Shown in pieces: positions 27,936 to 35,888 of a stretch of 64,000 nucleotides of DNA. The position numbers and the translations under genes are program-made. The stretch comes from Sediminibacillus albus (GTDB lineage Bacteria > Bacillota > Bacilli > Bacillales > Amphibacillaceae): the NCBI RefSeq assembly GCF_900101125.1, contig NZ_FNFL01000001.1, positions 1 to 64,000 on the forward strand, read 5' to 3'. Positions within the stretch are counted from its first letter, which is position 1. Each line of letters begins with the position of its first letter. A model generated the notes under the pieces. It was not told where the DNA came from. It ran no database searches and saw only the letters and a list, made by a program, of their open reading frames with translations.

Positions 27936-28427
27936 ATGAAATTAAATTCACAAAATGCAAAAAAGAATGTTGATCATCAAACCTATAAAGTGCTAAACAG
28001 CTACGGAATCCAAACAGGCAAAACGCAAAATGAAATTATTTATTCCCACGAGCAACGGACTAACTCGGTCTTTTATATTACCAAAGGGTTTGTAAGACTT
28101 GTAAATAGAGACAAATGCAGCACAAAAATAATTGGTGCTGGTGAATTTTTCGGCGATCGTTCGATTTTTTATTCAAAAAACATGTATGCGGAAGCTTTAT
28201 CCGAAGTAGAATATATCAGGATTGATGACATTAGCTTTAGCCGTTTAATGAACAGTGAACCTAAATTGGCAGTAAAAATGATCACTAGCATTTCCAAAAA
28301 TTATATTTATTTGACGGAGCAACAAAATCTCTTTTCGGTGACGAAAGAGTACTTTCTCCAAAGGAAGAAAGGTTATCCACGGAGTTATCGAATCAAAAAA
28401 CAAGAAAGATCAATTTGTTGTCAATAG
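27936..28427 (+). CDS. cNMP-binding-domain protein without HTH (Crp/Fnr remnant?)
   Basis: The 163-residue protein contains a Crp-type beta-roll (about 25-115; SVFYITKGFVRLVNRDK, GAGEFFGDRSIF) and the start of a long dimerisation helix (LAVKMITSISKNYIYLTEQQ). It then stops after a basic tail, where a normal Crp/Fnr protein of about 220-230 residues would carry its winged-helix DNA-binding domain. Either the gene is 3'-truncated or it is a sensor-only form. The start at 27936 follows tttggaggtggggaaaa; earlier in-frame starts lack a ribosome site. A clean terminator follows, so truncation is not recent. Confidence 0.7.
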   Translation: MKLNSQNAKKNVDHQTYKVLNSYGIQTGKTQNEIIYSHEQRTNSVFYITKGFVRLVNRDKCSTKIIGAGEFFGDRSIFYSKNMYAEALSEVEYIRIDDISFSRLMNSEPKLAVKMITSISKNYIYLTEQQNLFSVTKEYFLQRKKGYPRSYRIKKQERSICCQ

Positions 28428-28455
28428 GTATGATAATAAACAATCACCAGCTAAA

Positions 28456-28497
28456 ACAGACTTGCTCACTTATCTGATGAGCAAGTCTGTTTTTTTG
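28456..28497 (+). terminator. Terminator after the cNMP-binding gene
   Basis: The perfect 13-bp arms acagacttgctca and tgagcaagtctgt are followed by a T run. Confidence 0.93.
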
Positions 28498-28571
28498 GCG
28501 AGTACATATAGGAGGAATGAAGCAAGTTTGCGCGAATAGGTCATATAGACGAAAACAAGGAGGGTCATCTT

Positions 28572-29646
28572 ATGGATCATGCTCAACTATCTAACCGTTT
28601 TCGAACGTTTGCCATCCAGGAATGCCATAATTCCAGCAAACTTTATGAGTGTTTGGCAATGCAAGTTGCCGAAGACGAGGAAATTTTGGAATTGTGTTCT
28701 CATGCAAATCCTGGGCAGCCTGTTCCCAATTTGCTTTTTGGAGCAGCGCACTATCTTTTGTTGAAAGGAAGTAATCATCCGTTAAAAGATTATTATCCGA
28801 GTTTGACTTCTATATCGCACGAAGCAAAGGACGTTTTTCCACATTTTAAACAGTTTTGCCGAATTCATGATGAGGAGATCAAGTATTTACTAGCTAACAA
28901 ATTAGTTCAAACAAATGAAGTGAGACGCTGTGCCTATCTATATCCAGTGTTTTGTATGATCTACAAGCAATGGCGGAAGCCCTTTGTCATTAATCGAACT
29001 TGGCAGCAGTGCAGGCCTTCAATTAATATGGGATCATTATGCTTATTCGTATGGTGATGAGTTGGTGTATGGGAACTGCGGCTCACCGGTAAGATTGACG
29101 TCAAAAGTACACAGTGATCATTTTCCTGTTTTGCTTGAATCTAGTCCTCCGATTGCTGCCAGGATAGGACTAGACTTACATATTAACGATTTAACAAATC
29201 ATGCTGATTACTTATGGCTGAAAGCTTTGATATGGCCTGAACACCAGGAAAGGCTGCTGGCTTTTGAACAGGCTGCTGGGCAATTGGCGGAAAATCCAGT
29301 CCGACTAATTGAAGGAGATGGAGTTTCCATGATTGGAGAGGCGGCAGAGCAAGTACCCGCGGATTCGCTGTTATGTATATTCCATACCCATGTAGCCAAC
29401 CAAATGCCGGCTTCGGTAAAAAGAAAGCTGGAAGAAAGAATCCAAGGGATTGGCAGGAAAAGGAATGTTATACATATCTATAATAATATGTGGGATTCCT
29501 TGCTGCATGTGGACGCATATATTAACGGACAGGAAACAAGCCAAATAATTGGAAGGACAGACGGGCATGGCCATTGGTTTGAGTGGCGGCTGCCTGCTGA
29601 AAGTACTATTTCTACAAAAGTACCAGAGGATGGAACTAAACAGTAG
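28572..29646 (+). pseudogene. DUF2332 family gene broken by a +1 frameshift
   Basis: Two overlapping ORFs together make one DUF2332 protein. The first (28572-about 28980) has EVRRCAYLYPVFCMIYKQWRKP; the second (from about 28981, another frame) continues as LSLIELGSSAGLQLIWDHYAYSYG, the glycine-rich SAM-like motif of the family. Removing one base from the ccc run at about 28976-28981 restores aag-cct-ttg-tca-tta-atc and a single reading frame of about 357 residues. Apart from this, no stop interrupts it. The ribosome site is caaggagggtcatctt. Either a real frameshift or a sequencing error; function of the family is unknown. Confidence 0.8.
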
Positions 29647-29914
29647 TAAATAGAGTTCCTTCTTGAATAGTAATTGGTATGGAGCAATGCTTGCGATTTT
29701 GTGGTTTTTACAGCGGGAAGAAGGGGAAACGCTACCTAGTCAACGGATTTCACAGAAATAATCGGATTTGTGAGCAAGGATTTTTCTTGAAAGAAATCCT
29801 TGCAATGAAAACGATGGGTAATCTTGTTGTGAATGGGATAATTCTGAATGAATTACCACTTTCTTTTGGTATGATGAGAAAAGGTTCATTTACTAACAGC
29901 TATAGGAGGATATC
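29647..29914 (+). other. Intergenic region with hairpin upstream of ddl
   Basis: The stretch contains a perfect 10-bp hairpin (gcaaggattt 29774-29783, aaatccttgc 29794-29803) without a T run. A 79-residue ORF across it (29679-29918) has no recognisable motif or ribosome site and is not called. The ddl promoter is presumably here. Confidence 0.4.
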
Positions 29915-31015
29915 ATGACTAAAAAGATAAAAGTTGGCATTGTTTTTGGGGGCAAGTCTGCAGAACATGAAGTTTCTCTGCAATCTGCGAAAAATATCGT
30001 CGATGCTATTGATAAGCAAAAGTATGAGGTTGTGTTAATCGGAATTGACAAAGATGGCAAATGGCATTTAAATGACCAATCCCATTACTTAATCAATGAA
30101 GAGAACCCGAAACTGATAGAGTTGAGTAAATCCAACCAGCATGTAGCAGTAATCCCTGGGGAAGATAATTTGCAAATAATGAACTTAAATGAGGAAGTGA
30201 AACTCGACCAGCTTGATGTTATTTTTCCGATTGTGCACGGGACATTGGGAGAGGATGGCAGCGTACAAGGAATGCTTCGCCTGGCTAACCTGCCTTATGT
30301 CGGATCTAATGTACTTGGTTCAGCGGTTTGCATGGATAAAGACATTGCTAAAAAGCTCCTTATGCAAGCTGGTATCGATGTAGCTAAATCATTCACTTAT
30401 AAGCGGTCGCAGAAAGAATCCATTTCCTTTGAACAGGTAAAGGAACAGTTAGGTCTCCCGATGTTTATCAAACCAGCAAGCCAAGGATCTTCCGTAGGAG
30501 TCAGCAAGGTGAGAAATATGGAGGATTTTTATAAAGGAATCGAGGAAGCCTTTTTATATGACCATAAAATTTTAATAGAAGAAAATATTGAAGGCCGTGA
30601 AGTCGAATGTGCTGTTTTAGGTAACGAAAATCCGAAGGCTTCATTGCCGGGAGAAATTCTTCCGCAAGGAGATTTTTATTCCTACCAAACGAAGTATATT
30701 GATGAGAATGGGGCCGTTTTAGAAATCCCTGCAGATTTACCTGAAAACGAGATAGAGAGAATCCAGGCCGCATCGATTGAGGCATTTCGTGTCCTGGAAT
30801 GTGAAGGTCTGGCACGGGTTGATTTCTTCATTAAGCAGGATGGAACGCTTTTACTAAATGAAGTCAACACGCTGCCTGGTTTTACCCGAATCAGTATGTA
30901 TCCGCAGCTTTGGGGCGTTAGCGGATTGTCTTATCCAGATTTGATCGACCAGTTGTTACAATTAGCTATTGCCAGATTTGAAAGGGATAAGACATTAAAA
31001 AACACCGTGGAATAA
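29915..31015 (+). CDS. ddl: D-alanine--D-alanine ligase
   Basis: The ATP-grasp enzyme joins two D-Ala for peptidoglycan precursors in the cytoplasm. The 366-residue protein shows FGGKSAEHEVSLQSA at the N-terminus, HGTLGEDGSVQG (omega-loop precursor), FIKPASQGSSVGVSKV (ATP grasp), EGREVECAVLG and the C-terminal metal-site segment LARVDFFIKQDGTLLLNEVNTLPGFT, given here in parts of the family signature. The length matches the larger Gram-positive Ddl group. ATG after ataggaggatatc. Usual partner murF is not adjacent. Confidence 0.95.
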   Translation: MTKKIKVGIVFGGKSAEHEVSLQSAKNIVDAIDKQKYEVVLIGIDKDGKWHLNDQSHYLINEENPKLIELSKSNQHVAVIPGEDNLQIMNLNEEVKLDQLDVIFPIVHGTLGEDGSVQGMLRLANLPYVGSNVLGSAVCMDKDIAKKLLMQAGIDVAKSFTYKRSQKESISFEQVKEQLGLPMFIKPASQGSSVGVSKVRNMEDFYKGIEEAFLYDHKILIEENIEGREVECAVLGNENPKASLPGEILPQGDFYSYQTKYIDENGAVLEIPADLPENEIERIQAASIEAFRVLECEGLARVDFFIKQDGTLLLNEVNTLPGFTRISMYPQLWGVSGLSYPDLIDQLLQLAIARFERDKTLKNTVE

Positions 31016-31439
31016 ACCTAAAAAAGGCCGATACCGGCCTTTTTTTACTTTGGTTGAGCAGCAGAAGAAACAACCATTTTTTTAATTCTTCAAGACGACT
31101 GCTGAACATATCCTTAATGTACGTGGGCTGCTGCTTAAGCATGGATTTTAATGTTTCTAAGGCGGGAGTTTCCGTGTCAAAATCAGCCGGCGAAGTGCCG
31201 AATCCAAACCAAGAGTGGAAATTATCAGGTACTGCGGCTTTTTCCTTATTAACTTCTGCAATCCATAAAAATTGGTCGAGATAAACATGACCGAGATTCC
31301 AGCGGATATTATTGTTGAATGGCTCCGGTATAATATCTGCCTCTCTTTCCGTTACACCTTCAACAGTTTCTAATAACTCGTTACGGTAACTATTCAATTG
31401 GTTAAACAAAACCTCATGCCGTGCTTTTATCATTGCCAT
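30966..31439 (-). pseudogene. 3'-truncated DinB/YfiT-like metal-binding fold gene
   Basis: The first ~115 residues look like a DinB-superfamily four-helix protein (ARHEVLFNQLNSYRNELL, NNIRWNLGHVYLDQFLWIAE with the first metal-ligand His, SWFGFGTSP). After LEELKKW the frame runs through the ddl terminator into ddl coding sequence with no DinB similarity. The usual C-terminal helix with the HxxxH ligands is missing. The gene is therefore probably a remnant cut off by rearrangement or a frameshift near 31075-31090. The start after aaaggagatggca on the minus strand is intact. Confidence 0.6.
31022..31046. terminator. Terminator after ddl
   Basis: The arms aaaaggccg and cggcctttt surround a 4-base loop and are followed by further T. 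The hairpin lies inside the residual reading frame of the converging DinB-like remnant. Confidence 0.9.
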
Positions 31440-31564
31440 CTCCTTTCTATTTTCTATCTGTTTTTTAATACGCCAAATCGTAACAGGAATCCTGCCTGAC
31501 TAGCTTAAATTCTATTCTTCTATCTGGTAAAATAAAGGGACTTTATCATAGAGAAGGTGTAGAT

Positions 31565-32407
31565 GTGCAAAAATGGAAGAGACACATTGTAGATACTGAC
31601 CGCGGGATGTTTGAGTTATTTGTCAAAGGAGAAGGTGAGCCTGTTTGTGTCACCCACTTATATTCCGAGTATAACGAAACCGGTGATTATTTTGCGGAAT
31701 CGTTTAGGAAACATGACCAAGTATATTTAGTAAACCTAAGGGAAGCCGGAAATTCTGCGAAAGCGGAGCGGCATTACCAGCTTAGTATGCTGGAAACGAT
31801 TTTGGACTTGGAAGCAATCAGGACAGCCCTTGGTTTTAACACCTGGAGTTTTGCTGGCCACTCAACTGGAGGGATGTTAGGAGTTGTATATGGGATATAC
31901 TTTTCTTCCAGCTTAACCCATTTAATTATTGTTGGAGCAGCGGCCAGAGATTATACACTTTCTCCTGATTGTATTTACAATCCAGACCATCCGAGGTTTG
32001 ACCGCATGCAGGAGCTAATAGAAACGTTGAAGAACGGCAGCCTGCCAGAAGAGAATAGAAAGAAGATGACTATTGAAAGGACTAAGCTATCACTTAGAAA
32101 TCCGCAAGACTATGAAAAACTATTTGATAAAGGGATAGAGAAAAAGATATCGACTGCAAGGTTGAATTTTTTCAGCCGCGAGTTAAATATATTTGACGTA
32201 ACAAAAAAATTGAATCTTTGTAAAGTAAATACATTAATAGTCTGCGGAAAATATGATGTTCAATGTCCGTGGGAATATTCTGCAGAAATGAAACAGTACA
32301 TCCTTCAATCAAAGTTATCCACGTACAACAACAGTAATCATTATCCTTTCCTCGAGGAAAAACAAAAGTTTGTGAAGGATATTCAAGCGTTTATGTGCCC
32401 GGATTAA
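31565..32407 (+). CDS. Alpha/beta hydrolase
   Basis: The 280-residue alpha/beta-hydrolase fold protein has a nucleophile elbow GHSTGGM (Ser about 98-100). An oxyanion-region HLYSEYNETGDYF precedes it. A late Asp in VCGKYDVQCPW and His in NNSNHYPFLEE complete a plausible triad. There is no signal peptide, so it is cytoplasmic. The substrate cannot be deduced. GTG start at 31565 following agaaggtgtagat; it is a single-gene unit upstream of coaA, with no terminator obvious between them. Confidence 0.8.
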   Translation: MQKWKRHIVDTDRGMFELFVKGEGEPVCVTHLYSEYNETGDYFAESFRKHDQVYLVNLREAGNSAKAERHYQLSMLETILDLEAIRTALGFNTWSFAGHSTGGMLGVVYGIYFSSSLTHLIIVGAAARDYTLSPDCIYNPDHPRFDRMQELIETLKNGSLPEENRKKMTIERTKLSLRNPQDYEKLFDKGIEKKISTARLNFFSRELNIFDVTKKLNLCKVNTLIVCGKYDVQCPWEYSAEMKQYILQSKLSTYNNSNHYPFLEEKQKFVKDIQAFMCPD

Positions 32408-32520
32408 AAGTGGTTCAAAGTTGCCAATGAAAATATTCGCCTTAACTCTCCCTTCTCAAATACGAGTAAAAAGTAGTATGATGTAGGAGTATTTATTATA
32501 AAAAGCAGAGGTAGATAGAG

Positions 32521-33462
32521 ATGGTTTCTGAAAAGTTTTCCCCATATATTTCATTTAACAGGGAAGAATGGTCCAGGTTACGGTTCAACACACCGCTTAC
32601 CTTAACAAAGGCGGAAATAAAAGAGCTTCAAGGAATCAACGAAAGATTATCCGTGGAAGAGGTAAAAGAAATATATTTGCCGCTTACCCGGTTGTTAAAC
32701 TTATATATCAATGCTTCTCAGCAGCTGCATTCGGTAACTGATCAATTTTTTGGACAAGCCACCCGGAAGGTTCCTTATATTATTGGGATAGCAGGCAGTG
32801 TAGCTGTTGGTAAAAGTACAACCTCAAGGATTTTGCAATCATTACTATCAAGGCTGCCGGAACATCCAAAAGTACAAATTGTCACGACAGACGGTTTCTT
32901 ATATCCGAATCAAGTCTTGAAGCAAAAAGGGCTAATGGAAAAGAAAGGCTTCCCGGAAAGCTATGATATTAAAAAATTAATTAATTTTTTAAGTGACCTA
33001 AAGTCAGGAAGGGATAAAGTTAGCGCTCCTGTGTACTCGCATTTCACCTATGATATTCTACCAGAAGAAGCAGTCGAGGTGGAGGAAGCCGATATCGTGA
33101 TTATCGAAGGCATCAATGTTCTCCAAACACCATCGTCCAATGAAATGCTTTCCAAAATATATGTATCCGATTTTTTTGATTTGTCCCTATTTGTCGACGC
33201 CGAAGAAGAAGATATCCAGCGCTGGTACATTGAACGATTTAAAATCCTCAAAGAATCTGCTTTTAAAGATCCTAAATCTTACTTTAACCGCTATGCCAGT
33301 CTTAGTGATTTTGAAGCAGAACAGGTGGCCGCTGAAATATGGAACAATATTAATAAAAAGAATTTGGACTTGAATATTTACCCTACTAAATACCGGGCGA
33401 ACATTATCATTAAAAAAGGGAAGGATCATCTAACAGAGCAAATCAATCTGAGGAAAGTTTAA
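32521..33462 (+). CDS. coaA: Type I pantothenate kinase
   Basis: The 313-residue enzyme phosphorylates pantothenate, the first step of coenzyme A synthesis. It has the P-loop GIAGSVAVGKSTT, the TTDGFLYPN substrate segment, FPESYD, PVYSHFTYDI and the C-terminal YFNRYASLSD segment of the prokaryotic CoaA family. ATG follows agcagaggtagatag. In B. subtilis the homologue is YqjS (CoaA) in the yqj region, so its presence here fits the syntenic background, although the neighbours are rearranged. Confidence 0.95.
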   Translation: MVSEKFSPYISFNREEWSRLRFNTPLTLTKAEIKELQGINERLSVEEVKEIYLPLTRLLNLYINASQQLHSVTDQFFGQATRKVPYIIGIAGSVAVGKSTTSRILQSLLSRLPEHPKVQIVTTDGFLYPNQVLKQKGLMEKKGFPESYDIKKLINFLSDLKSGRDKVSAPVYSHFTYDILPEEAVEVEEADIVIIEGINVLQTPSSNEMLSKIYVSDFFDLSLFVDAEEEDIQRWYIERFKILKESAFKDPKSYFNRYASLSDFEAEQVAAEIWNNINKKNLDLNIYPTKYRANIIIKKGKDHLTEQINLRKV

Positions 33463-33475
33463 TAACAGCTAATAC

Positions 33476-33520
33476 TAGTTAGTGGGCACTTCTCCTCTCG
33501 AGAAAAGCTAACTATTTCTT
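33476..33520 (+). terminator. Weak terminator after coaA
   Basis: The arms tagttag and ctaacta (7 bp) with a 25-base loop are followed by tttctttt. The long loop makes this a modest call. Confidence 0.45.
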
Positions 33521-33600
33521 TTAATCAAAAAAAGTTGATTTAATGACTTGCTATTTTAGATTCTCATGTTTATAATTAAATTAATCAAAAATAATTGATG
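33521..33600 (+). promoter_or_regulatory. Promoter with two ArsR operators
   Basis: A sigma-A promoter, TTGCTA (33548-33553) and TATAAT (33571-33576) with a 17-base spacer, is flanked by two operators. O1 is AATCAA-N6-TTGATT at 33523-33540 (in a longer palindrome ttaatcaa...ttgatttaa). O2 is AATCAA-N6-TTGATG at 33583-33600, between -10 and the arsR start. Two more copies lie downstream (O3, O4). The symmetric ATCAA/TTGAT half sites are of the kind bound by ArsR-family repressors. Confidence 0.82.
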
Positions 33601-33618
33601 TAGAAAGGTGGCTTGAAA

Positions 33619-33939
33619 ATGGATAAACAAATAGCGGTAACGGACGTTTCCCTTGATAAAATGTTTGCTGGGTATCAAAGGCAGTTTAAAGCGCTGGCTG
33701 ATCAGAAAAGATTGCATATCTTACACGAAATTACCCAATATGGAGAGGTATGTGTGTGTGACTTGTCAGATAAATTGGAATTACCTCAATCAAAGCTGTC
33801 TTACCATTTAAAAATCCTGATGGATGCCGGTCTGATTGAAAAAGAAATTAGAGGGACGTGGAGTTATTATAGACTGAACCATTCGCAAATTAATCACTTA
33901 TTGTCAGAAGAGCTTTGCTGTCTTTTCCGAAGAGAATAA
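33619..33939 (+). CDS. ArsR family metal-responsive repressor
   Basis: The 106-residue winged-helix repressor has the arsenic/antimony-type thiol motif CVCDL in the recognition-side helix (GEVCVCDLSDKLELPQSKLSYHLKIL). Residual cysteines Cys-Cys lie near the C-terminus (EELCCLFRRE). Metal binding at CxC would release it from the operators around and downstream of its gene. The ATG at 33619 follows gaaaggtggcttgaaa. It heads a small cluster with two Cys-containing mini-proteins and an ArsP-like permease. The inducer (arsenite, organoarsenical, or another thiophilic metal) cannot be fixed from sequence. Confidence 0.88.
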   Translation: MDKQIAVTDVSLDKMFAGYQRQFKALADQKRLHILHEITQYGEVCVCDLSDKLELPQSKLSYHLKILMDAGLIEKEIRGTWSYYRLNHSQINHLLSEELCCLFRRE

Positions 33940-33952
33940 TTTTTGATTAATA

Positions 33953-33970
33953 AATCAAAAAAAATTGATT
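33953..33970 (+). promoter_or_regulatory. ArsR operator copy O3
   Basis: AATCAA-N6-TTGATT lies directly before the ribosome site of the 58-residue ORF. It overlaps a second small palindrome, TTGATTaatAAATCAA (about 33943-33958). It matches O1 exactly in both half sites. Confidence 0.8.
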
Positions 33971-33986
33971 AAGGAGTTGGGATGAA

Positions 33987-34163
33987 ATGTTGACTTTTGA
34001 ACTAGTAAAGACGCACAGGCAGGAAATCAAGCAATCCGTAGCTGTGAATCGATTAAACAGCAAAAACCAAACAAGAAAAATAGGGCAAAGAAAAAGGAAC
34101 TATCACTTTTGGAGTTACCTTTTAAGGAAAAAGCAACCGGTATGCTGCTGTCACCCCTGTTAA
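33987..34163 (+). CDS. 58-residue basic protein with Cys-rich tail
   Basis: This is a short ORF of high interest. It is a 58-residue basic protein (KTHRQEIKQ, NQTRKIGQRKRNYHFW) that ends PVCCCHPC, a cluster of four Cys and a His suited to binding a soft metal. A good ribosome site (aaggag, 10 bases before the ATG) lies just after operator O3. It sits between the ArsR gene and the permease, each preceded by the same operator. I do not recognise a family. It could be a metal chaperone or donor to the permease, or a non-functional ORF; operator, ribosome site and tail argue for the former. Confidence 0.55.
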   Translation: MLTFELVKTHRQEIKQSVAVNRLNSKNQTRKIGQRKRNYHFWSYLLRKKQPVCCCHPC

Positions 34164-34184
34164 GTTGAGTTCGTGTTTTAAATA

Positions 34185-34202
34185 AATCAAAAAAAATTGA
34201 TT
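34185..34202 (+). promoter_or_regulatory. ArsR operator copy O4
   Basis: AATCAA-N6-TTGATT lies immediately upstream of the permease ribosome site (aagaaaggcgaagg). The fourth copy in 680 bases, with the same 6-base spacing. Confidence 0.8.
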
Positions 34203-34216
34203 AAGAAAGGCGAAGG

Positions 34217-35089
34217 ATGATGAATGAAATAATGAAGAGTTTTTTTGGAATTGCTCTAGAGCTTACTATTTTGTTTACTGGTATTGCTTTTGTCATCAGC
34301 CTAATCTCCGGTTTCATTCCTTATCAAAAGATGGAGCATTTAATGAATAAATCCCATCCGTTGTTAGGTGCCTTTATCGCAGTGGGCTTGGCATTCGTGA
34401 CCCCTTTTTGTTCTTGTTCTACTATTCCGATGGTCGTAAATCTGCTGCGAAACAATGTCAGGTTCGCCATTGTAATGATATTTTTATTCGCTTCACCAGT
34501 TTTAGATATTACGATCAGTACACTCATGGTTGCCTTGTTAGGGTGGGAAGTAACGATCGTCTACATACTTATCACTGCCAGCCTTTCGATAACCATTGGC
34601 TTTTTATTAAGTGCTTTAGGGTTTGAGAGCCAGTTAAAGCATGTTGTCGTAGAAAATTTTGCAGGCCAACATCGGGAAGGCAGGCTCCATCTAAAAGCCG
34701 CTATCCAGGAAACATGGAATCTAATCAAGAGTGTCTATCCTTTTTTAATCATCGGAGCAGCAATTGGATCTATCCTTCATGGGGCAATACCGAGTGAATG
34801 GATTTCCGCTTATATGGGTGGGAATCAATGGTGGCTGGTTCCTACGGCAGCAATTATTGGCATCCCTTTGTATATTCGTCTTTCTGCGATGATTCCTGTC
34901 TCACAGATAATGATTGTAAAAGGAATGGCCTTGGGACCGATCATGGCATTATTAATTAGTTCCGCGGGTGCCAGTCTCCCTGAGATTACTTTGCTTCACA
35001 GCATATTTAAGAAAAAGCTGGTTATCGCTTTCATTGCCTCCGTCATTTCGATGGCAACTATGGCAGGGTTCTTATTTTATCTTATCTAG
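34217..35089 (+). CDS. ArsP-like permease (DUF318/UPF0718)
   Basis: The 290-residue membrane protein has about eight hydrophobic segments and the family signature TPFCSCSTIPM in the first half (residues about 58-68). A matching IPLYIRLSAMIPV segment lies in the second half. This is the permease family that includes ArsP (efflux of trivalent organoarsenicals) and related Cu/Zn-type exporters. The ArsR gene and operator O4 upstream support a metalloid or metal efflux role; the exact substrate is not determined. ATG at 34217 (a second ATG follows directly). It is followed at 13 bases by a 29-residue Cys-containing ORF. Confidence 0.86.
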   Translation: MMNEIMKSFFGIALELTILFTGIAFVISLISGFIPYQKMEHLMNKSHPLLGAFIAVGLAFVTPFCSCSTIPMVVNLLRNNVRFAIVMIFLFASPVLDITISTLMVALLGWEVTIVYILITASLSITIGFLLSALGFESQLKHVVVENFAGQHREGRLHLKAAIQETWNLIKSVYPFLIIGAAIGSILHGAIPSEWISAYMGGNQWWLVPTAAIIGIPLYIRLSAMIPVSQIMIVKGMALGPIMALLISSAGASLPEITLLHSIFKKKLVIAFIASVISMATMAGFLFYLI

Positions 35090-35102
35090 GAGGTGTTATG
35101 GA

Positions 35103-35192
35103 ATGGAATGGATCTTAAAATTGTTTGGCAAAAAGAAAGAAAAGAAATGCTGTAAGACGACGATAAAAGAAGTGAATAAAAGCAGCAAATAG
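35103..35192 (+). CDS. 29-residue lysine-rich mini-protein with CC motif
   Basis: A short ORF begins 13 bases after the permease stop and behind a perfect ribosome site (ctaggaggtgttatgga). The product, 29 residues, has a hydrophobic start (MEWILKLFG), a Lys-rich centre (KKKEKK), a Cys-Cys pair and a polar tail (TTIKEVNKSSK). Mini-proteins of this layout next to DUF318 permeases suggest a membrane-bound metal-handling accessory, but I know of no proven function. A terminator follows. Confidence 0.55.
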   Translation: MEWILKLFGKKKEKKCCKTTIKEVNKSSK

Positions 35193-35220
35193 AGCCGGAA
35201 TTTCGGCTTTGAAATTACAA

Positions 35221-35260
35221 AGCAGCAAAGGCTTGAGAAGCATTTGCTGCTTTTTTTAAT
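35221..35260 (+). terminator. Terminator of the ArsR-permease cluster
   Basis: The arms aagcagcaaa and tttgctgctt surround a 13-base loop and are followed by T6. Confidence 0.88.
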
Positions 35261-35456
35261 CACAGGCAGGAGATATAGAAATCAAAATAGTAATTATATA
35301 GGGAAGGTTAAATATTCGGCAGGTGGTATTAGATAGATATCCATCCAGCTTAACAAGGAAACAGGCAGAAAAATCGGTGAGTTCGATTCTAATTTTGTGG
35401 TGAGCCGGATTGTAACGGCAGAACAACCGGTGCATATAAGCTGTAAAAACCTTTAA
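35261..35456. other. Short intergenic stretch
   Basis: About 200 bases between the permease-cluster terminator and the isochorismatase remnant. I see no supported gene or site here. Confidence 0.4.
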
Positions 35457-35870
35457 TTATGAATACCCTTTGATAATCTCTATTATTGTCTTCACATCGG
35501 AAAACCATCGTAAAACTTGATTATGATGGTTGATGATTTGCTATACGGAAATCTCCTGCTTGGCAAAGGTGCTGTGTGCGTCAGCGGCCAGCGTGATTTT
35601 ATACTTTTTACTGAAGCCTACTCTGCATGTTGTATTTACGCACGCTTCGGTCTGGATGCCAGCAAGGATGAGATGGTCAATATATAAGTCTGTAAGATAT
35701 TGTTCCAGAATGGTTTCGTGAAAACTATCTGGTGTGGTCTTTTGGATCACCTGATCATAGGCTCGTGGTGAAATCGCTTCGTGTATCTGCCAGCCAGGAG
35801 TATCAATTTCGAGCGGATCCAGAAAGAGGTACAAGACGGAAAAATGAGTCATCAAATGTAATAAAATCAA
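35457..35870 (-). pseudogene. Isochorismatase-family (cysteine hydrolase) remnant
   Basis: The minus strand encodes the C-terminal two thirds of an isochorismatase-like hydrolase. It keeps LILAGIQTEACVNTTCRVG with the nucleophile Cys and DAHSTFAKQEISV. A TAG at 35541-35543 interrupts the frame, after which QIINHHNQVLRWF and the rest of the normal C-terminus continue to a TAA at 35457. The N-terminal part with the catalytic Asp (usual ALLVIDxQ) is missing; upstream codons are unrelated. It is therefore doubly damaged and not expected to be active. Confidence 0.8.
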
Positions 35871-35888
35871 TTAACGGGGTTGGGTAGT

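Noticed and set aside
29679-29918. 79-residue ORF upstream of ddl
   Set aside because: No ribosome site, no motif, overlaps the ddl start; treated as leader DNA.
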